NCBI RefSeq assembly: GCF_000717185.1
Contig: NZ_JNYE01000108.1
Location: forward strand, 1-26,198
Direction: 5' to 3'
Length of the DNA stretch: 26,198 nucleotides
Source of the DNA: Kitasatospora phosalacinea
GTDB taxonomy: Bacteria; Actinomycetota; Actinomycetes; Streptomycetales; Streptomycetaceae
Each line of letters opens with the position of its first letter. Position 1 is the first letter of the stretch. The translations under genes and the position numbers were made by a program. Of the stretch, positions 7,417 to 15,979 are shown in pieces. The notes beneath the pieces were generated by a model that saw nothing but the letters and a program-made list of their open reading frames with translations, ran no database searches and was not told where the DNA came from.

Positions 7417-8259
7417 GTGGCCCAGACCGACCAGCAGCCCCGCAAGCCGCGCGGCGGCCGCAACCTGCCCGCCGCGATAGGCGTGGGCGTCGGACTCGGG
7501 GCGGTGGTCGCGGCTTCGCTGTTCGTGGTCAAGGCGGTCTTCATGGTGGTCGTCGCGGCCGCCGTGGCCGTCGGCATCTGGGAGCTCACCAGCCGGCTCG
7601 CCGAGCGCAAGGACGTCCGCGTCCCGCAGGTCCCGCTGCTGGTCGGCGGCGTCGGCATGGTCGTCACCGGCTACTTCGAGGGCGGCCAGTGGGCCGCCGC
7701 GATCCTCGCCGTGACCGGCCTGGCGATGATGGTCGCCCGGATGTCCACCCCGCCCGAGAACTACCTGCGCGACATAACGGCGGGCATCTTCACCGCCTTC
7801 TACGTGCCGTTCCTGGCGACCTTCGTCGCCCTGATCCTGGCCGCGGACGACGGCGCCTGGCGGATCCTGCTGTTCCTGGTCGTCACCATCTGCTCCGACA
7901 CCGGCGCGTACGCCGTCGGCTACAAGTTCGGCCGCAACAAGCTCGCGCCGACCATCAGCCCCGGCAAGACCCGCGAGGGCCTGGCGGGCGGCATCGGCCT
8001 GTCGATGATCGCGGGCGCCCTGCTGATGCAGTACCTGATCGACGACGGCACCTGGTGGCAGGGCCTGATCCTGGGCGGCTGCGCGGCCGTCACCGCCACC
8101 CTCGGCGACCTCGCCGAGTCGATGATCAAGCGCGACCTCGGCATCAAGGACATGGGCACCCTGCTCCCCGGCCACGGCGGCATCATGGACCGGCTGGACT
8201 CCCTGCTGCCCACCGCCCCGGTGGTCTGGCTGCTGCTCGCCGCCTTCGTCGGCAGCTGA
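7417..8259 (+). CDS. cdsA: Phosphatidate cytidylyltransferase (CDP-diglyceride synthase)
   Basis: Integral membrane enzyme that makes CDP-diacylglycerol from phosphatidic acid and CTP, the branch point to phosphatidylinositol, cardiolipin and phosphatidylethanolamine. It is 280 aa with several hydrophobic helices (for example LPAAIGVGVGLGAVVAASLF, ILLFLVVTICSDTGAYAVGY). The C-terminal family signature SMIKRDLGIKD...LPGHGGIMDRLDS is intact, including the KR, KD, HGG and DR-D residues. I prefer GTG 7417 because AGGAG (7406-7410) sits six bases upstream. ATG 7393 in the same frame would add eight residues but has no ribosome binding site. In many actinobacteria cdsA follows frr as here. It is followed by a 26-bp repeat and a strong hairpin. 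Confidence 0.95.
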   Translation: MAQTDQQPRKPRGGRNLPAAIGVGVGLGAVVAASLFVVKAVFMVVVAAAVAVGIWELTSRLAERKDVRVPQVPLLVGGVGMVVTGYFEGGQWAAAILAVTGLAMMVARMSTPPENYLRDITAGIFTAFYVPFLATFVALILAADDGAWRILLFLVVTICSDTGAYAVGYKFGRNKLAPTISPGKTREGLAGGIGLSMIAGALLMQYLIDDGTWWQGLILGGCAAVTATLGDLAESMIKRDLGIKDMGTLLPGHGGIMDRLDSLLPTAPVVWLLLAAFVGS

Positions 8260-8334
8260 GCCCGGCAGCCGAGCCCCCGGCCTGAGCCCGGCAGCTCGGC
8301 CCCCGGCCTGAGCCCGGCAGCCGAGCCCGACCGC
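8257..8334 (+). repeat. 26-bp tandem repeat beginning at the cdsA stop codon
   Basis: Three copies of a 26-bp unit start at 8257, 8283 and 8309. The second has a few changes and the third diverges at its end. Each unit begins TGAGCCCGGCAG, so the first copy supplies the cdsA stop codon and the repeat looks like duplication of the gene's 3' end. Noncoding; no function is evident. Confidence 0.8.
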
Positions 8335-8349
8335 CGAGCCTCCGACGTT

Positions 8350-8390
8350 CGAACGGCCCCCGTGACGCCACCGCGTCCGGGGGCCGTTCG
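8350..8390. terminator. Bidirectional terminator, 13-bp perfect stem
   Basis: CGAACGGCCCCCG (8350-8362) pairs perfectly with CGGGGGCCGTTCG (8378-8390) around a 15-base loop. It sits between cdsA and the convergent membrane-protein gene, whose stop is at 8391, so it can end both transcripts. Confidence 0.85.
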
Positions 8391-8864
8391 CTACCGGAAG
8401 GCGGGGAGCCGCCGGCGCGGGGAGCACCGCCGCCACAGCTGCCGGGCGCAGAGCGGCGCCCGCCCGAGGAGCAGCCCGGCGACCAGGGGGAGCACGGCGA
8501 ACGCCGCGAACAGCAGCCCGGCGGGCACGCCCTCCGAGACCGTGGAGCCGGTGCCGTCGGCCGACAGGGCGAGGCAGGTCGTCCCCACGAGGAGGACCGC
8601 GACGGCGCCCACCGCGAGGAGCGAGGGCAGCCACGCCCTGCGGCACCCGAGGTGGGCGCCGAGCAGGACGCCGCTGCCGCCGCCCAGGAGGAAGACGCTC
8701 CAGACGAGTGCCCCGCCCGACAGGTCGCCGACGGCGGCGAGCACCGGGAGCCAGGGGGTGAGTGCGGTGAAGGCGGCCCAGGCCGCCGCGCACCACCAGG
8801 TGTGCGCCGGGCGACGGACCCGCCTCCTCGCCCCGGCCGTGCGTTCCGCGTCGTGCTCCGACAC
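8391..8864 (-). CDS. Uncharacterised four-helix membrane protein
   Basis: About 157 aa from the GTG at 8864. After a short charged N-terminus (VSEHDAERTAGARRRVRRPA) there are four predicted hydrophobic segments: WWCAAAWAAFTALTPWLPVL, ALVWSVFLLGGGSGVLLGAH, WLPSLLAVGAVAVLLVGTTC and GLLFAAFAVLPLVAGLLLGR. The C-terminus is basic (RRCSPRRRLPAFR). I recognise no family. An ATG at 8945 in the same frame would add 27 residues, but it overlaps a palindrome and a possible -35. The GTG has AGGAGG upstream, at slightly long spacing, so I favour 8864. It is divergent from rlmN with a possible operator between them, and convergent with cdsA. Confidence 0.6.
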   Translation of the reverse strand: MSEHDAERTAGARRRVRRPAHTWWCAAAWAAFTALTPWLPVLAAVGDLSGGALVWSVFLLGGGSGVLLGAHLGCRRAWLPSLLAVGAVAVLLVGTTCLALSADGTGSTVSEGVPAGLLFAAFAVLPLVAGLLLGRAPLCARQLWRRCSPRRRLPAFR

Positions 8865-8931
8865 CGGGACCCCCACTCCTCCTCGGCGGACGGAACGCCC
8901 GTCCCCGCGGGGGATGATCCTTCCAGATGAT

Positions 8932-8945
8932 TTGAACGCGTTCAA
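8932..8945. promoter_or_regulatory. Perfect 14-bp palindrome TTGAACGCGTTCAA, probable operator
   Basis: A perfect, relatively AT-rich palindrome in otherwise GC-rich DNA, located 60 bp before rlmN and 67 bp before the membrane-protein start. Read leftward, its first half TTGAAC could be a -35, with AAGGAT 17 bases on as a poor -10. The form is typical of TetR-type dimer operators. Which regulator binds is unknown. Confidence 0.55.
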
Positions 8946-9004
8946 CTCCTGGGCCGCCTGCGGGACGCGGACCGGTTCCCCGGATCTGAGACACTGGACG
9001 GACC

Positions 9005-10105
9005 ATGCCTAAGCCCGGAGAACTGACCTTTGTCGCGCCGCGTGGCGCCAAGCCCCCGCGACACCTCGCCGACCTCAGCCCTGCCGAGCGCAAGGAGGCC
9101 GTCGCCGAGCTGGGCGAACAGCCGTTCCGCGCGAAGCAGCTGTCGAACCACTACTTCGGGCGGATGTCCGCCGACCCGGAGACCTGGACGGACATCCCGG
9201 CGGCGAGCCGGACGAAGCTGACCGAGGCGCTGCTGCCCGAGCTGATGTCCGTGGTGCGGCACGTCTCCTGCGACGACGACGCCACCCGCAAGACGCTGTG
9301 GAAGCTGTTCGACGGCACGCTGGTCGAGTCGGTGCTGATGCGCTACCCGGACCGCGTCACGATGTGCATCAGCTCGCAGGCCGGCTGCGGCATGAACTGC
9401 CCGTTCTGCGCGACCGGCCAGGCCGGGCTGACCCGGAACCTGTCCACCGCGGAGATCGTCGAGCAGATCGCGTCCGGCATGCGCGACCTCAAGTCCGGGG
9501 CCGTCCCCGGCGGCGAGGCCCGGCTGTCGAACGTGGTGTTCATGGGCATGGGCGAGCCGCTGGCCAACTACAACCGGGTGCTGTCGGCGATCCGCCGCCT
9601 GACCGACCCGTCCCCGGACGGCTTCGGCCTCTCCCAGCGCGGCATCACCGTCTCCACCGTCGGCCTGGTCCCGGCGATGCACCGCTTCGCGGACGAGGGC
9701 CTGAGCTGCCGCCTCGCGCTGTCGCTGCACGCGCCGGACGACGAGCTGCGCGACGAGCTGGTGCCGGTCAACACCCGCTGGAAGGTCGACGAGGTGCTGG
9801 ACGCCGCGTGGAACTACGCGGAGAAGTCCGGCCGCCGGGTGTCCATCGAGTACGCGCTGATCAAGGACATCAACGACCAGGCGTGGCGTGCCGACCTGCT
9901 CGGCCGCCTGATCAAGAACCGCCGGGTGCACGTGAACCTGATCCCGCTCAACCCGACCCCGGGTTCGAAGTGGACGGCCTCCCGGCCCGAGGACGAGCGC
10001 GAGTTCGTCCGCCGCCTCCAGGCCCACGGCGTGCCCACCACCGTCCGCGACACCCGCGGCCAGGAGATCGACGGCGCCTGCGGCCAGCTGGCCGCCGCGG
10101 GCTGA
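9005..10105 (+). CDS. rlmN: Dual-specificity RNA methyltransferase RlmN (23S rRNA A2503 and tRNA A37 C2-methylase)
   Basis: Radical-SAM methylase that adds a C2 methyl group to adenosine 2503 of 23S rRNA and to A37 of some tRNAs; 366 aa, cytoplasmic. The [4Fe-4S] motif CxxxCxxC is CGMNCPFC, with cysteines 128, 132 and 135 (context [19 protein letters not shown]). Other family segments are [45 protein letters not shown] and [14 protein letters not shown]. The methyl-carrying C-terminal cysteine is kept in [11 protein letters not shown] (Cys359). These residues separate RlmN from Cfr only weakly, but the core-genome position supports RlmN. The ATG at 9005 follows a GGACGGACC stretch with no strong Shine-Dalgarno. 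It is followed at once by a 24-bp hairpin. Confidence 0.95.
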   Translation: MPKPGELTFVAPRGAKPPRHLADLSPAERKEAVAELGEQPFRAKQLSNHYFGRMSADPETWTDIPAASRTKLTEALLPELMSVVRHVSCDDDATRKTLWKLFDGTLVESVLMRYPDRVTMCISSQAGCGMNCPFCATGQAGLTRNLSTAEIVEQIASGMRDLKSGAVPGGEARLSNVVFMGMGEPLANYNRVLSAIRRLTDPSPDGFGLSQRGITVSTVGLVPAMHRFADEGLSCRLALSLHAPDDELRDELVPVNTRWKVDEVLDAAWNYAEKSGRRVSIEYALIKDINDQAWRADLLGRLIKNRRVHVNLIPLNPTPGSKWTASRPEDEREFVRRLQAHGVPTTVRDTRGQEIDGACGQLAAAG

Positions 10106-10108
10106 GGA

Positions 10109-10158
10109 GACGCGCCGGGGCCCGGGAGGAGCACGCTCCTCCCGGGCCCCGGCGCGTC
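10109..10158. terminator. Bidirectional terminator with a perfect 24-bp stem
   Basis: Bases 10109-10132 and 10135-10158 are perfect reverse complements, separated by only two bases (AC); in RNA the loop would open to at least four. It lies just after the rlmN stop and five bases beyond the stop of the convergent permease gene. It is unusually long and perfect. Confidence 0.9.
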
Positions 10159-10163
10159 CACCG

Positions 10164-11303
10164 CTACAGCAGCGGGCAGAGCAGCACCGTCAGCCCGCCG
10201 GTCAGCAGCAGGACGGTGCCCGCGGCGAGGGCGCGCAGGGCGGCGGTGCCGGTGAGCAGGCCGGGCGGGGTGCCGAGGCGGTCCAGGGCGTCGAGGGCGG
10301 GGCGGCGGTCGGCGCGCAGCTCGTGCAGGCGGGCGGCGAGGGCGGCGAGGGCGCAGGCGAGGACCAGGGTGCCCTCGACCAGGGTGAGGGCGGGGACGTC
10401 GGTGCCCGTCCGGGCCCAGTGGCGCCAGGCGACCAGCATCAGGGCGACGACCGTGGTGAGGACGGCCAGCGGTGCGCCGAGGCGGCGGGCCTGGGCGGTG
10501 AGGCCGCGGCCGGCCAGCAGCCGCAGCGGGGCCGGGCTGCGCAGGGCGAGCAGCCGGCCGGCCAGGGCGAGCAGCGGGCCGGTCCACAGGGCGAGGGCGA
10601 GGGCGGTGAGCCCCCAGCCGATGAGCAGCGCGGGGCTGGTGGCGGGCAGCCCGCCGGGGAGGGCGAGGGTGCGCTCGGCGTCGGTCGCGTCGGGGCGCAG
10701 CCCGTACAGTTCGAGGCCGAGCCCGGCGAGCAGGACGGGCGCGGGCAGCAGCAGGCGCAGCGCGCCGTAGCGGCGGACGGCGGGTTCGGCGGGGCGGCCG
10801 GGGAGGCGCTCGGGGAGGCGGATCGCGCAGGCCGCGGAGACCCCGGCGACCAGCGGCAGGACCGCGAGCAGGGCGACCGGGGCGACGGCGGGCAGCGGGA
10901 CGCCCATGCCGATGTCGGGGGCGAGCGCGGGCCCGGCGATGTCGTTGCGCAGGATCAGGAACAGCAGCAGGGTGAACGCGGAGCCGAGCGCGCAGGCGAG
11001 CGCGATCTCGCCCGCGACGAGCAGCCGGATCCGGGTCGGCCCGGCGCCGGCCGCGGTGAGGCCGGTGATGCGCTCGGGGTGCTGGGCGGGGACGGCGCGG
11101 GCCGTGACGGCCGCGAACCAGGCGACCGCGGCGAGCGGCGGCAGGCACCAGAGCAGCCGTTCCAGGTCGCCCCCGGTGCCGTGCAGGGCGCGGCCGAGGG
11201 TGCGCAGCAGGAAGGCGGCGACCACGGCGGCGGCGGTCGCGGTGAGCAGCCAGCGGGCGAGGTCGAGGGCGCGGTAGCCGCGGGCGAGTCCGAGGTAGTA
11301 CAC
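10164..11303 (-). CDS. ABC transporter permease, FtsX-like
   Basis: A 379-aa polytopic membrane protein with about nine hydrophobic segments, for example WLLTATAAAVVAAFLL, LLVAGEIALACALGSAFTLL, LIGWGLTALALALWTGPLLA and LRALAAGTVLLLTGGLTVLL. Segments TARAVPAQHPERITGLTAAG and GPTRIRLLVAGE resemble the conserved loop of FtsX/MacB-type permeases, where a gene-specific order and an AxG-type motif contact the ATPase. The GTG at 11303 lies ten bases after the ATPase stop and has AAGGGG six bases upstream, so the two genes form one operon. The substrate is unknown; such pairs usually export peptides or lipids or act in envelope stress. The family call is by topology and partner rather than by a strong motif. 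Confidence 0.75.
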   Translation of the reverse strand: MYYLGLARGYRALDLARWLLTATAAAVVAAFLLRTLGRALHGTGGDLERLLWCLPPLAAVAWFAAVTARAVPAQHPERITGLTAAGAGPTRIRLLVAGEIALACALGSAFTLLLFLILRNDIAGPALAPDIGMGVPLPAVAPVALLAVLPLVAGVSAACAIRLPERLPGRPAEPAVRRYGALRLLLPAPVLLAGLGLELYGLRPDATDAERTLALPGGLPATSPALLIGWGLTALALALWTGPLLALAGRLLALRSPAPLRLLAGRGLTAQARRLGAPLAVLTTVVALMLVAWRHWARTGTDVPALTLVEGTLVLACALAALAARLHELRADRRPALDALDRLGTPPGLLTGTAALRALAAGTVLLLTGGLTVLLCPLL

Positions 11304-11313
11304 GGCGGCCCCT

Positions 11314-12036
11314 TCAGTTCCCGGCGGCGGCGACGGCGGCGGCGGGTTCGGGCGCGATCCGGCCGTCGACCAGGTGGACGGTGCGGTCGGCGAAGCGGGC
11401 GAGCGCCGGGTCGTGGGTGGCCAGGACGAGGGTCAGCCCGTGCGAGCGGGCGGCGCTGGCCAGTATCCGCAGGACCTGTTCGCGGGCGTCGCGGTGCAGC
11501 GGGGCGGTGGGGTCGTCGGCGAAGACGACCGGTGGTTCGGCAGCGAGGGCGCGGGCGACGGCGATCCGCTGGCGCCGGTCCTGCTGCAGGTCGGCGGGCC
11601 GCAGCTTGGCGCAGTCGGCGACGTCGAGGCGCTCCAGCCACTCGCCCGCGGCCCGGTGGGCGGCGCGGTGCCCGGCACCGGCGAGCAGCAGCGGGAGGGC
11701 GACGTTCTCCCGGGCCGTCAGTTCCGGCACCAGGTGCGGCTCGGGGCCGACGTAGCCGAAGCGCTCGCGGCGGAGCTTCTCGCGCCCGGCCCGGCCGAGG
11801 GTGTGCACGGGGGCGCTGTGGAACCAGACCTCGCCCTCGTCGACCGGCAGCTGCGCGGACAGGCAGCCGAGCAGGGTGGACTTGCCGGAGCCGCGCGGGC
11901 CGGTGACGGCGAGCATCTCGCCCTCGCGCACGCCCAGCGAGACGCCGCGCAGGGCGGGGGTGCCGTGGTGGGACTTGACGATCCCTCGGGCCCAGAGCAC
12001 GTCGTTGTCGGGCGGGGCCGCTGACATGAGATCCAT
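11314..12036 (-). CDS. ABC transporter ATP-binding protein with degenerate catalytic motifs
   Basis: A 240-aa nucleotide-binding domain of the MacB/LolD type and partner of the downstream permease. Walker A is intact (GPRGSGKST, 46-54) and the switch His is kept (LATHDP, His208). Other motifs differ. The Q-loop Gln is replaced (FGYVGPEP, Gly97 at the expected place). The LSGGQ signature reads LQQDR (150-154). The residue after the Walker B Asp is Asp, not the catalytic Glu (FADDPT, 174-175), and the D-loop reads PLH instead of ALD. ATP binding seems possible, but normal hydrolysis is doubtful. The start may be ATG 12036 or ATG 12027; neither has a good ribosome binding site. The open frame and intact length argue against a pseudogene. 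Confidence 0.88.
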   Translation of the reverse strand: MDLMSAAPPDNDVLWARGIVKSHHGTPALRGVSLGVREGEMLAVTGPRGSGKSTLLGCLSAQLPVDEGEVWFHSAPVHTLGRAGREKLRRERFGYVGPEPHLVPELTARENVALPLLLAGAGHRAAHRAAGEWLERLDVADCAKLRPADLQQDRRQRIAVARALAAEPPVVFADDPTAPLHRDAREQVLRILASAARSHGLTLVLATHDPALARFADRTVHLVDGRIAPEPAAAVAAAGN

Positions 12037-12055
12037 CCAGGTGCCGACGGGGATA

Positions 12056-12067
12056 TGACAGTCGTCA
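12056..12067. promoter_or_regulatory. Inverted repeat TGAC-N4-GTCA upstream of the ABC operon
   Basis: TGACAGTCGTCA lies 20 bp upstream of the ATPase start in a locally AT-richer patch (12051-12080). TAATCT on the minus strand could be a -10. A weak candidate operator or promoter zone; the rest of 12070-12200 shows nothing I can name. Confidence 0.25.
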
Positions 12068-12202
12068 GATTAGAACGATCGGGCGGTGCCGCGGGTGCGG
12101 CGCACTGCCCCGGACGGGGATGAACCACCCCGAAAGCGGCGTGTCGGGACGCGGATTCACCCTGCTGGATGTCGGGGCCGGGCGCAGGGCGCCCCGGACG
12201 CG

Positions 12203-12246
12203 CCGAAGGGCGGTCCCGGCGGTGAGGAGCCGGGGCCGCCCTTCGG
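12203..12246 (-). terminator. Terminator of the lrp-aminotransferase operon
   Basis: CCGAAGGGCGG (12203-12213) pairs with CCGCCCTTCGG (12236-12246). The stem continues through TCCCGGC/GCCGGGG with one G-T wobble, giving 18 pairs around an 8-base loop. It lies 20 bases after the aminotransferase stop and before the ABC operon. Confidence 0.8.
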
Positions 12247-12266
12247 TGGAGGGTGGGGAAGGAGGA

Positions 12267-13661
12267 TCAGATCTTCTGCCACGCGTCGGAGAGGCTGGTC
12301 CGCAGGATCTGCTCGATCTCGTCGAAGGTCGACTGGTCGGAGATCAGCGGCGGGGCCAGCTGCACGACCGGGTCGCCGCGGTCGTCGGCGCGGCAGTACA
12401 GGCCGTTGTCGAACAGGGCCTTGGACAGGAAGCCGTACAGGACGCGCTCGACCTCGTCGTCGTTGAACGACTCCTTGGTGGCCTTGTCCTTGACGAGCTC
12501 GATGCCGTAGAAGTACCCGTTGCCGCGGACGTCGCCGACGATCGGCAGGTCGCGCAGCTTGTTCAGGGTGGCCAGGAACTTCGACTCGTTGTCGAGGACG
12601 TGCTGGTTCAGGCCCTCGCGCTCGAAGATGTCGAGGTTGGCCAGCGCCACCGCGGAGGAGACCGGGTGGCCGCCGAAGGTGTAGCCGTGCAGGAAGGTGT
12701 TGTCGCCCTTGTAGAACGGCTCGGCGATGCGGTCCGAGATGATCGTGGCGCCGATCGGGGAGTAGCCCGAGGTCATGCCCTTGGCGCAGGTGATCATGTC
12801 CGGCACGTAGCCGAACTTGTCGGCGCCGAACATGGTGCCGAGGCGGCCGAAGGCGCAGATGACCTCGTCCGAGACCAGCAGCACGTCGTGGCGGTCGCAG
12901 ATCTCGCGCAGGCGCTGGAAGTACCCGGGCGGCGGCGGGAAGCAGCCGCCGGCGTTCTGCACCGGCTCGACGAAGACGGCGGCGACGGTGTCGGGGCCCT
13001 CGAAGAGGATGGCCTGCTCGATCTCGTCGGCGGCCCAGCGGCCGTAGGCCTCCGGGTCGACGGTGCCGTCGGGGCCGGCCAGGAAGGCCGGGGCGCGGTA
13101 GATGTTGGTGTTCGGGGCCTTGTGGGTGCCCGGCACCAGCGGCTCGAACGGGGCCTTCAGGCCCGGCAGGCCGGTGATGGACAGCGCGCCCTGCGGGGTG
13201 CCGTGGTAGGCGACGGCGCGGGAGATGACCTTGTACTTGGTCGGCTTGCCGGTCAGCTTGAAGTACTGCTTGGCCAGCTTCCAGGCGGTCTCGACGGCCT
13301 CGCCGCCACCGGTGGAGAAGAACACCTTGTTCAGGTCGCCCGGGGCGTAGTTCGCCAGGCGCTCGGCCAGCTCGACGGCCTTCGGGTGGGCGTAGCTCCA
13401 CACCGGGAAGAAGGCCAGCTCCTTGGCCTGCTTGGCGGCGGCCTCGGCGAGCTCCTCGCGGCCGTGGCCCGCCTGGACCACGAACAGGCCGGCCAGGCCG
13501 TCGAGGTACTTGCGGCCCTTGTCGTCCCAGACGTAGGTGCCCTCGCCCCTGACGATCGTCGGCACGGGGGAGTTCTCGTACGACGACATGCGGGTGAAGT
13601 GCATCCACAGGTGGTCGTAGGCGGTCTTGGAAAGGTCCTTCTGGGCCGGGTCGGCTGTCAT
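12267..13661 (-). CDS. Class III PLP-dependent omega-aminotransferase
   Basis: Fold-type I transaminase, 464 aa, moving an amino group from an omega-amino compound (diamine, GABA or beta-alanine class) to a keto acid such as pyruvate. Cofactor residues can be read. The phosphate-binding segment is FFSTGGGEAVETAWK (118-121 GGGE), the pyridine-nitrogen Asp265 is in VSDEVICAFGRLG, and the Schiff-base Lys294 is in TCAKGMTSGYSPIG. The late GYTFGGHPVSSAVALANLDI segment is also typical. The ATG at 13661 overlaps the lrp stop by ATGA, showing translational coupling; longer readings of the frame upstream overlap lrp and are rejected. In S. coelicolor a similar lrp-aminotransferase pair lies near polyamine genes, as I recall. 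The substrate is inferred from family and neighbours only. Confidence 0.9.
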   Translation of the reverse strand: MTADPAQKDLSKTAYDHLWMHFTRMSSYENSPVPTIVRGEGTYVWDDKGRKYLDGLAGLFVVQAGHGREELAEAAAKQAKELAFFPVWSYAHPKAVELAERLANYAPGDLNKVFFSTGGGEAVETAWKLAKQYFKLTGKPTKYKVISRAVAYHGTPQGALSITGLPGLKAPFEPLVPGTHKAPNTNIYRAPAFLAGPDGTVDPEAYGRWAADEIEQAILFEGPDTVAAVFVEPVQNAGGCFPPPPGYFQRLREICDRHDVLLVSDEVICAFGRLGTMFGADKFGYVPDMITCAKGMTSGYSPIGATIISDRIAEPFYKGDNTFLHGYTFGGHPVSSAVALANLDIFEREGLNQHVLDNESKFLATLNKLRDLPIVGDVRGNGYFYGIELVKDKATKESFNDDEVERVLYGFLSKALFDNGLYCRADDRGDPVVQLAPPLISDQSTFDEIEQILRTSLSDAWQKI

Positions 13662-14131
13662 CGGGTGCCCCAGGTGTAGGTCTGTTTCCGGAGCTTCAGG
13701 TAAACGAAGCTCTCGGTGCTCCGCACGCCGGGAAGCGAGCGGATGCGCTTGTTGATCAGTTCGAGGAGGTGCTCGTCGTCCTCGCACACCAGCTCGGCGA
13801 GGAGGTCGAACGAACCCGCGGTGCACACCACGTAGTCGACCTCGTCGAAGGCGGCCAGCGCGTCGGCGACCGGCTCGATGTCGCCCTCCACGCGGATGCC
13901 CACCATCGCCTGGCGGGTGAACCCGACGGTGAGGGGGTCGGTCACGGCGACGATCTGCATCACGCCCTGGTCGAGCAGCTTCTGGACGCGCTGCCGGACG
14001 GCCGCCTCGGACAGGCCCACGGCCTTGCCGATGGCGGCGTACGGACGGCGCCCGTCCTCCTGGAGCTGCTCGATGATCGCCTTGGAGGAGGCGTCGAGGG
14101 GAACGCTGGCGTTCCGGTCACGGTTGGCCAC
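13658..14131 (-). CDS. Lrp/AsnC family transcriptional regulator
   Basis: A 157-aa leucine-responsive-type regulator. The N-terminal winged helix-turn-helix reads LDASSKAIIEQLQEDGRRPY, then AAIGKAVGLSEAAVRQRVQK. The C-terminal RAM ligand domain includes VGIRVEGDIEPVADALAAFD and DYVVCTAGSFDLLAELVCED. The end FVYLKLRKQTYTWGTR is characteristic of the streptomycete homologue. I start at GTG 14131, where the conserved N-terminus (VANRDRNASVPLD) begins; a frame extending to 14224 adds non-conserved residues and runs over the likely operator. The stop overlaps the aminotransferase ATG, so the regulator and its likely target form one operon, divergent from an aldehyde dehydrogenase. It is probably autoregulated and responsive to an amino acid or amine; the ligand is unknown. 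Confidence 0.9.
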   Translation of the reverse strand: MANRDRNASVPLDASSKAIIEQLQEDGRRPYAAIGKAVGLSEAAVRQRVQKLLDQGVMQIVAVTDPLTVGFTRQAMVGIRVEGDIEPVADALAAFDEVDYVVCTAGSFDLLAELVCEDDEHLLELINKRIRSLPGVRSTESFVYLKLRKQTYTWGTR

Positions 14132-14188
14132 GCCGCCACTGTGCCCGACGGGCGGCCGAATCGCAAGCCGCACTGCTGCTGATTTCGT

Positions 14189-14208
14189 TGCTGATCCGAA
14201 GATCGGCA
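14189..14208. promoter_or_regulatory. Imperfect palindrome TGCTGATC-CGAA-GATCGGCA, candidate Lrp operator
   Basis: Eight-base arms with one mismatch around CGAA, 58 bp upstream of lrp and within the divergent spacer to the dehydrogenase gene. The surrounding 14170-14218 is AT-richer than the window, and a similar half-site (GCTGATTTCG) lies just to the left. The position suits control of both directions. Confidence 0.4.
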
Positions 14209-14238
14209 GCGGAAAACGTGGCACCCGGTGCGCACCCC

Positions 14239-14278
14239 TGTCGATACCGGCAGTGGGATGGGTACGCTGGCTACGTAC
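14239..14278 (+). promoter_or_regulatory. Possible promoter of the aldehyde dehydrogenase gene, with inverted repeat GTACG-N7-CGTAC
   Basis: TGTCGA (14239-14244), an 18-base spacer and TACGCT (14263-14268) make a weak promoter. GTACG at 14262-14266 and CGTAC at 14274-14278 form an inverted repeat overlapping the -10. The implied leader would be about 120 nt. Confidence 0.3.
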
Positions 14279-14397
14279 ACGCGCGAGCCTGCACGCCGCC
14301 GATCGTGGCTTGTCGCTGACATGCCGTAGCGGCCCGGACCCCGGAGTAACCTGACGCCCGGGGCTGCAACGACGCAGGCCCAGACCGAGGAGAGACC

Positions 14398-15843
<1,446 letters not shown>

Positions 15844-15967
15844 CCGCTCGGCGCCCGGGGCGGGGCGCGCGGTCCTCCGCGCCCCCGCCGCTCGCGGCCG
15901 TCAACGTGTCAGGGCACAGCGCGACTCGCGTGACAGGATGAAGCTGCCCGGGGCGGGGCGGGCTCCC

Positions 15968-15979
15968 TACGCTGGTCGC
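15968..15979 (+). promoter_or_regulatory. -10 box TACGCT placing transcription start at the aminotransferase ATG
   Basis: TACGCT at 15968-15973 ends six bases before ATG 15980, so transcription would begin at or beside the ATG and the mRNA would be leaderless. No Shine-Dalgarno is visible, which agrees. The -35 region is weak (TGCCCG near 15945). Confidence 0.45.

Noticed and set aside
7126..9093. A minus-strand open frame of about 655 codons over cdsA
   Set aside because: It is antisense to cdsA and crosses its repeat and terminator; no recognisable protein.
13662..13826. Upstream start for the first aminotransferase
   Set aside because: It would lie wholly inside lrp in another frame; the ATGA overlap start matches the conserved N-terminus.
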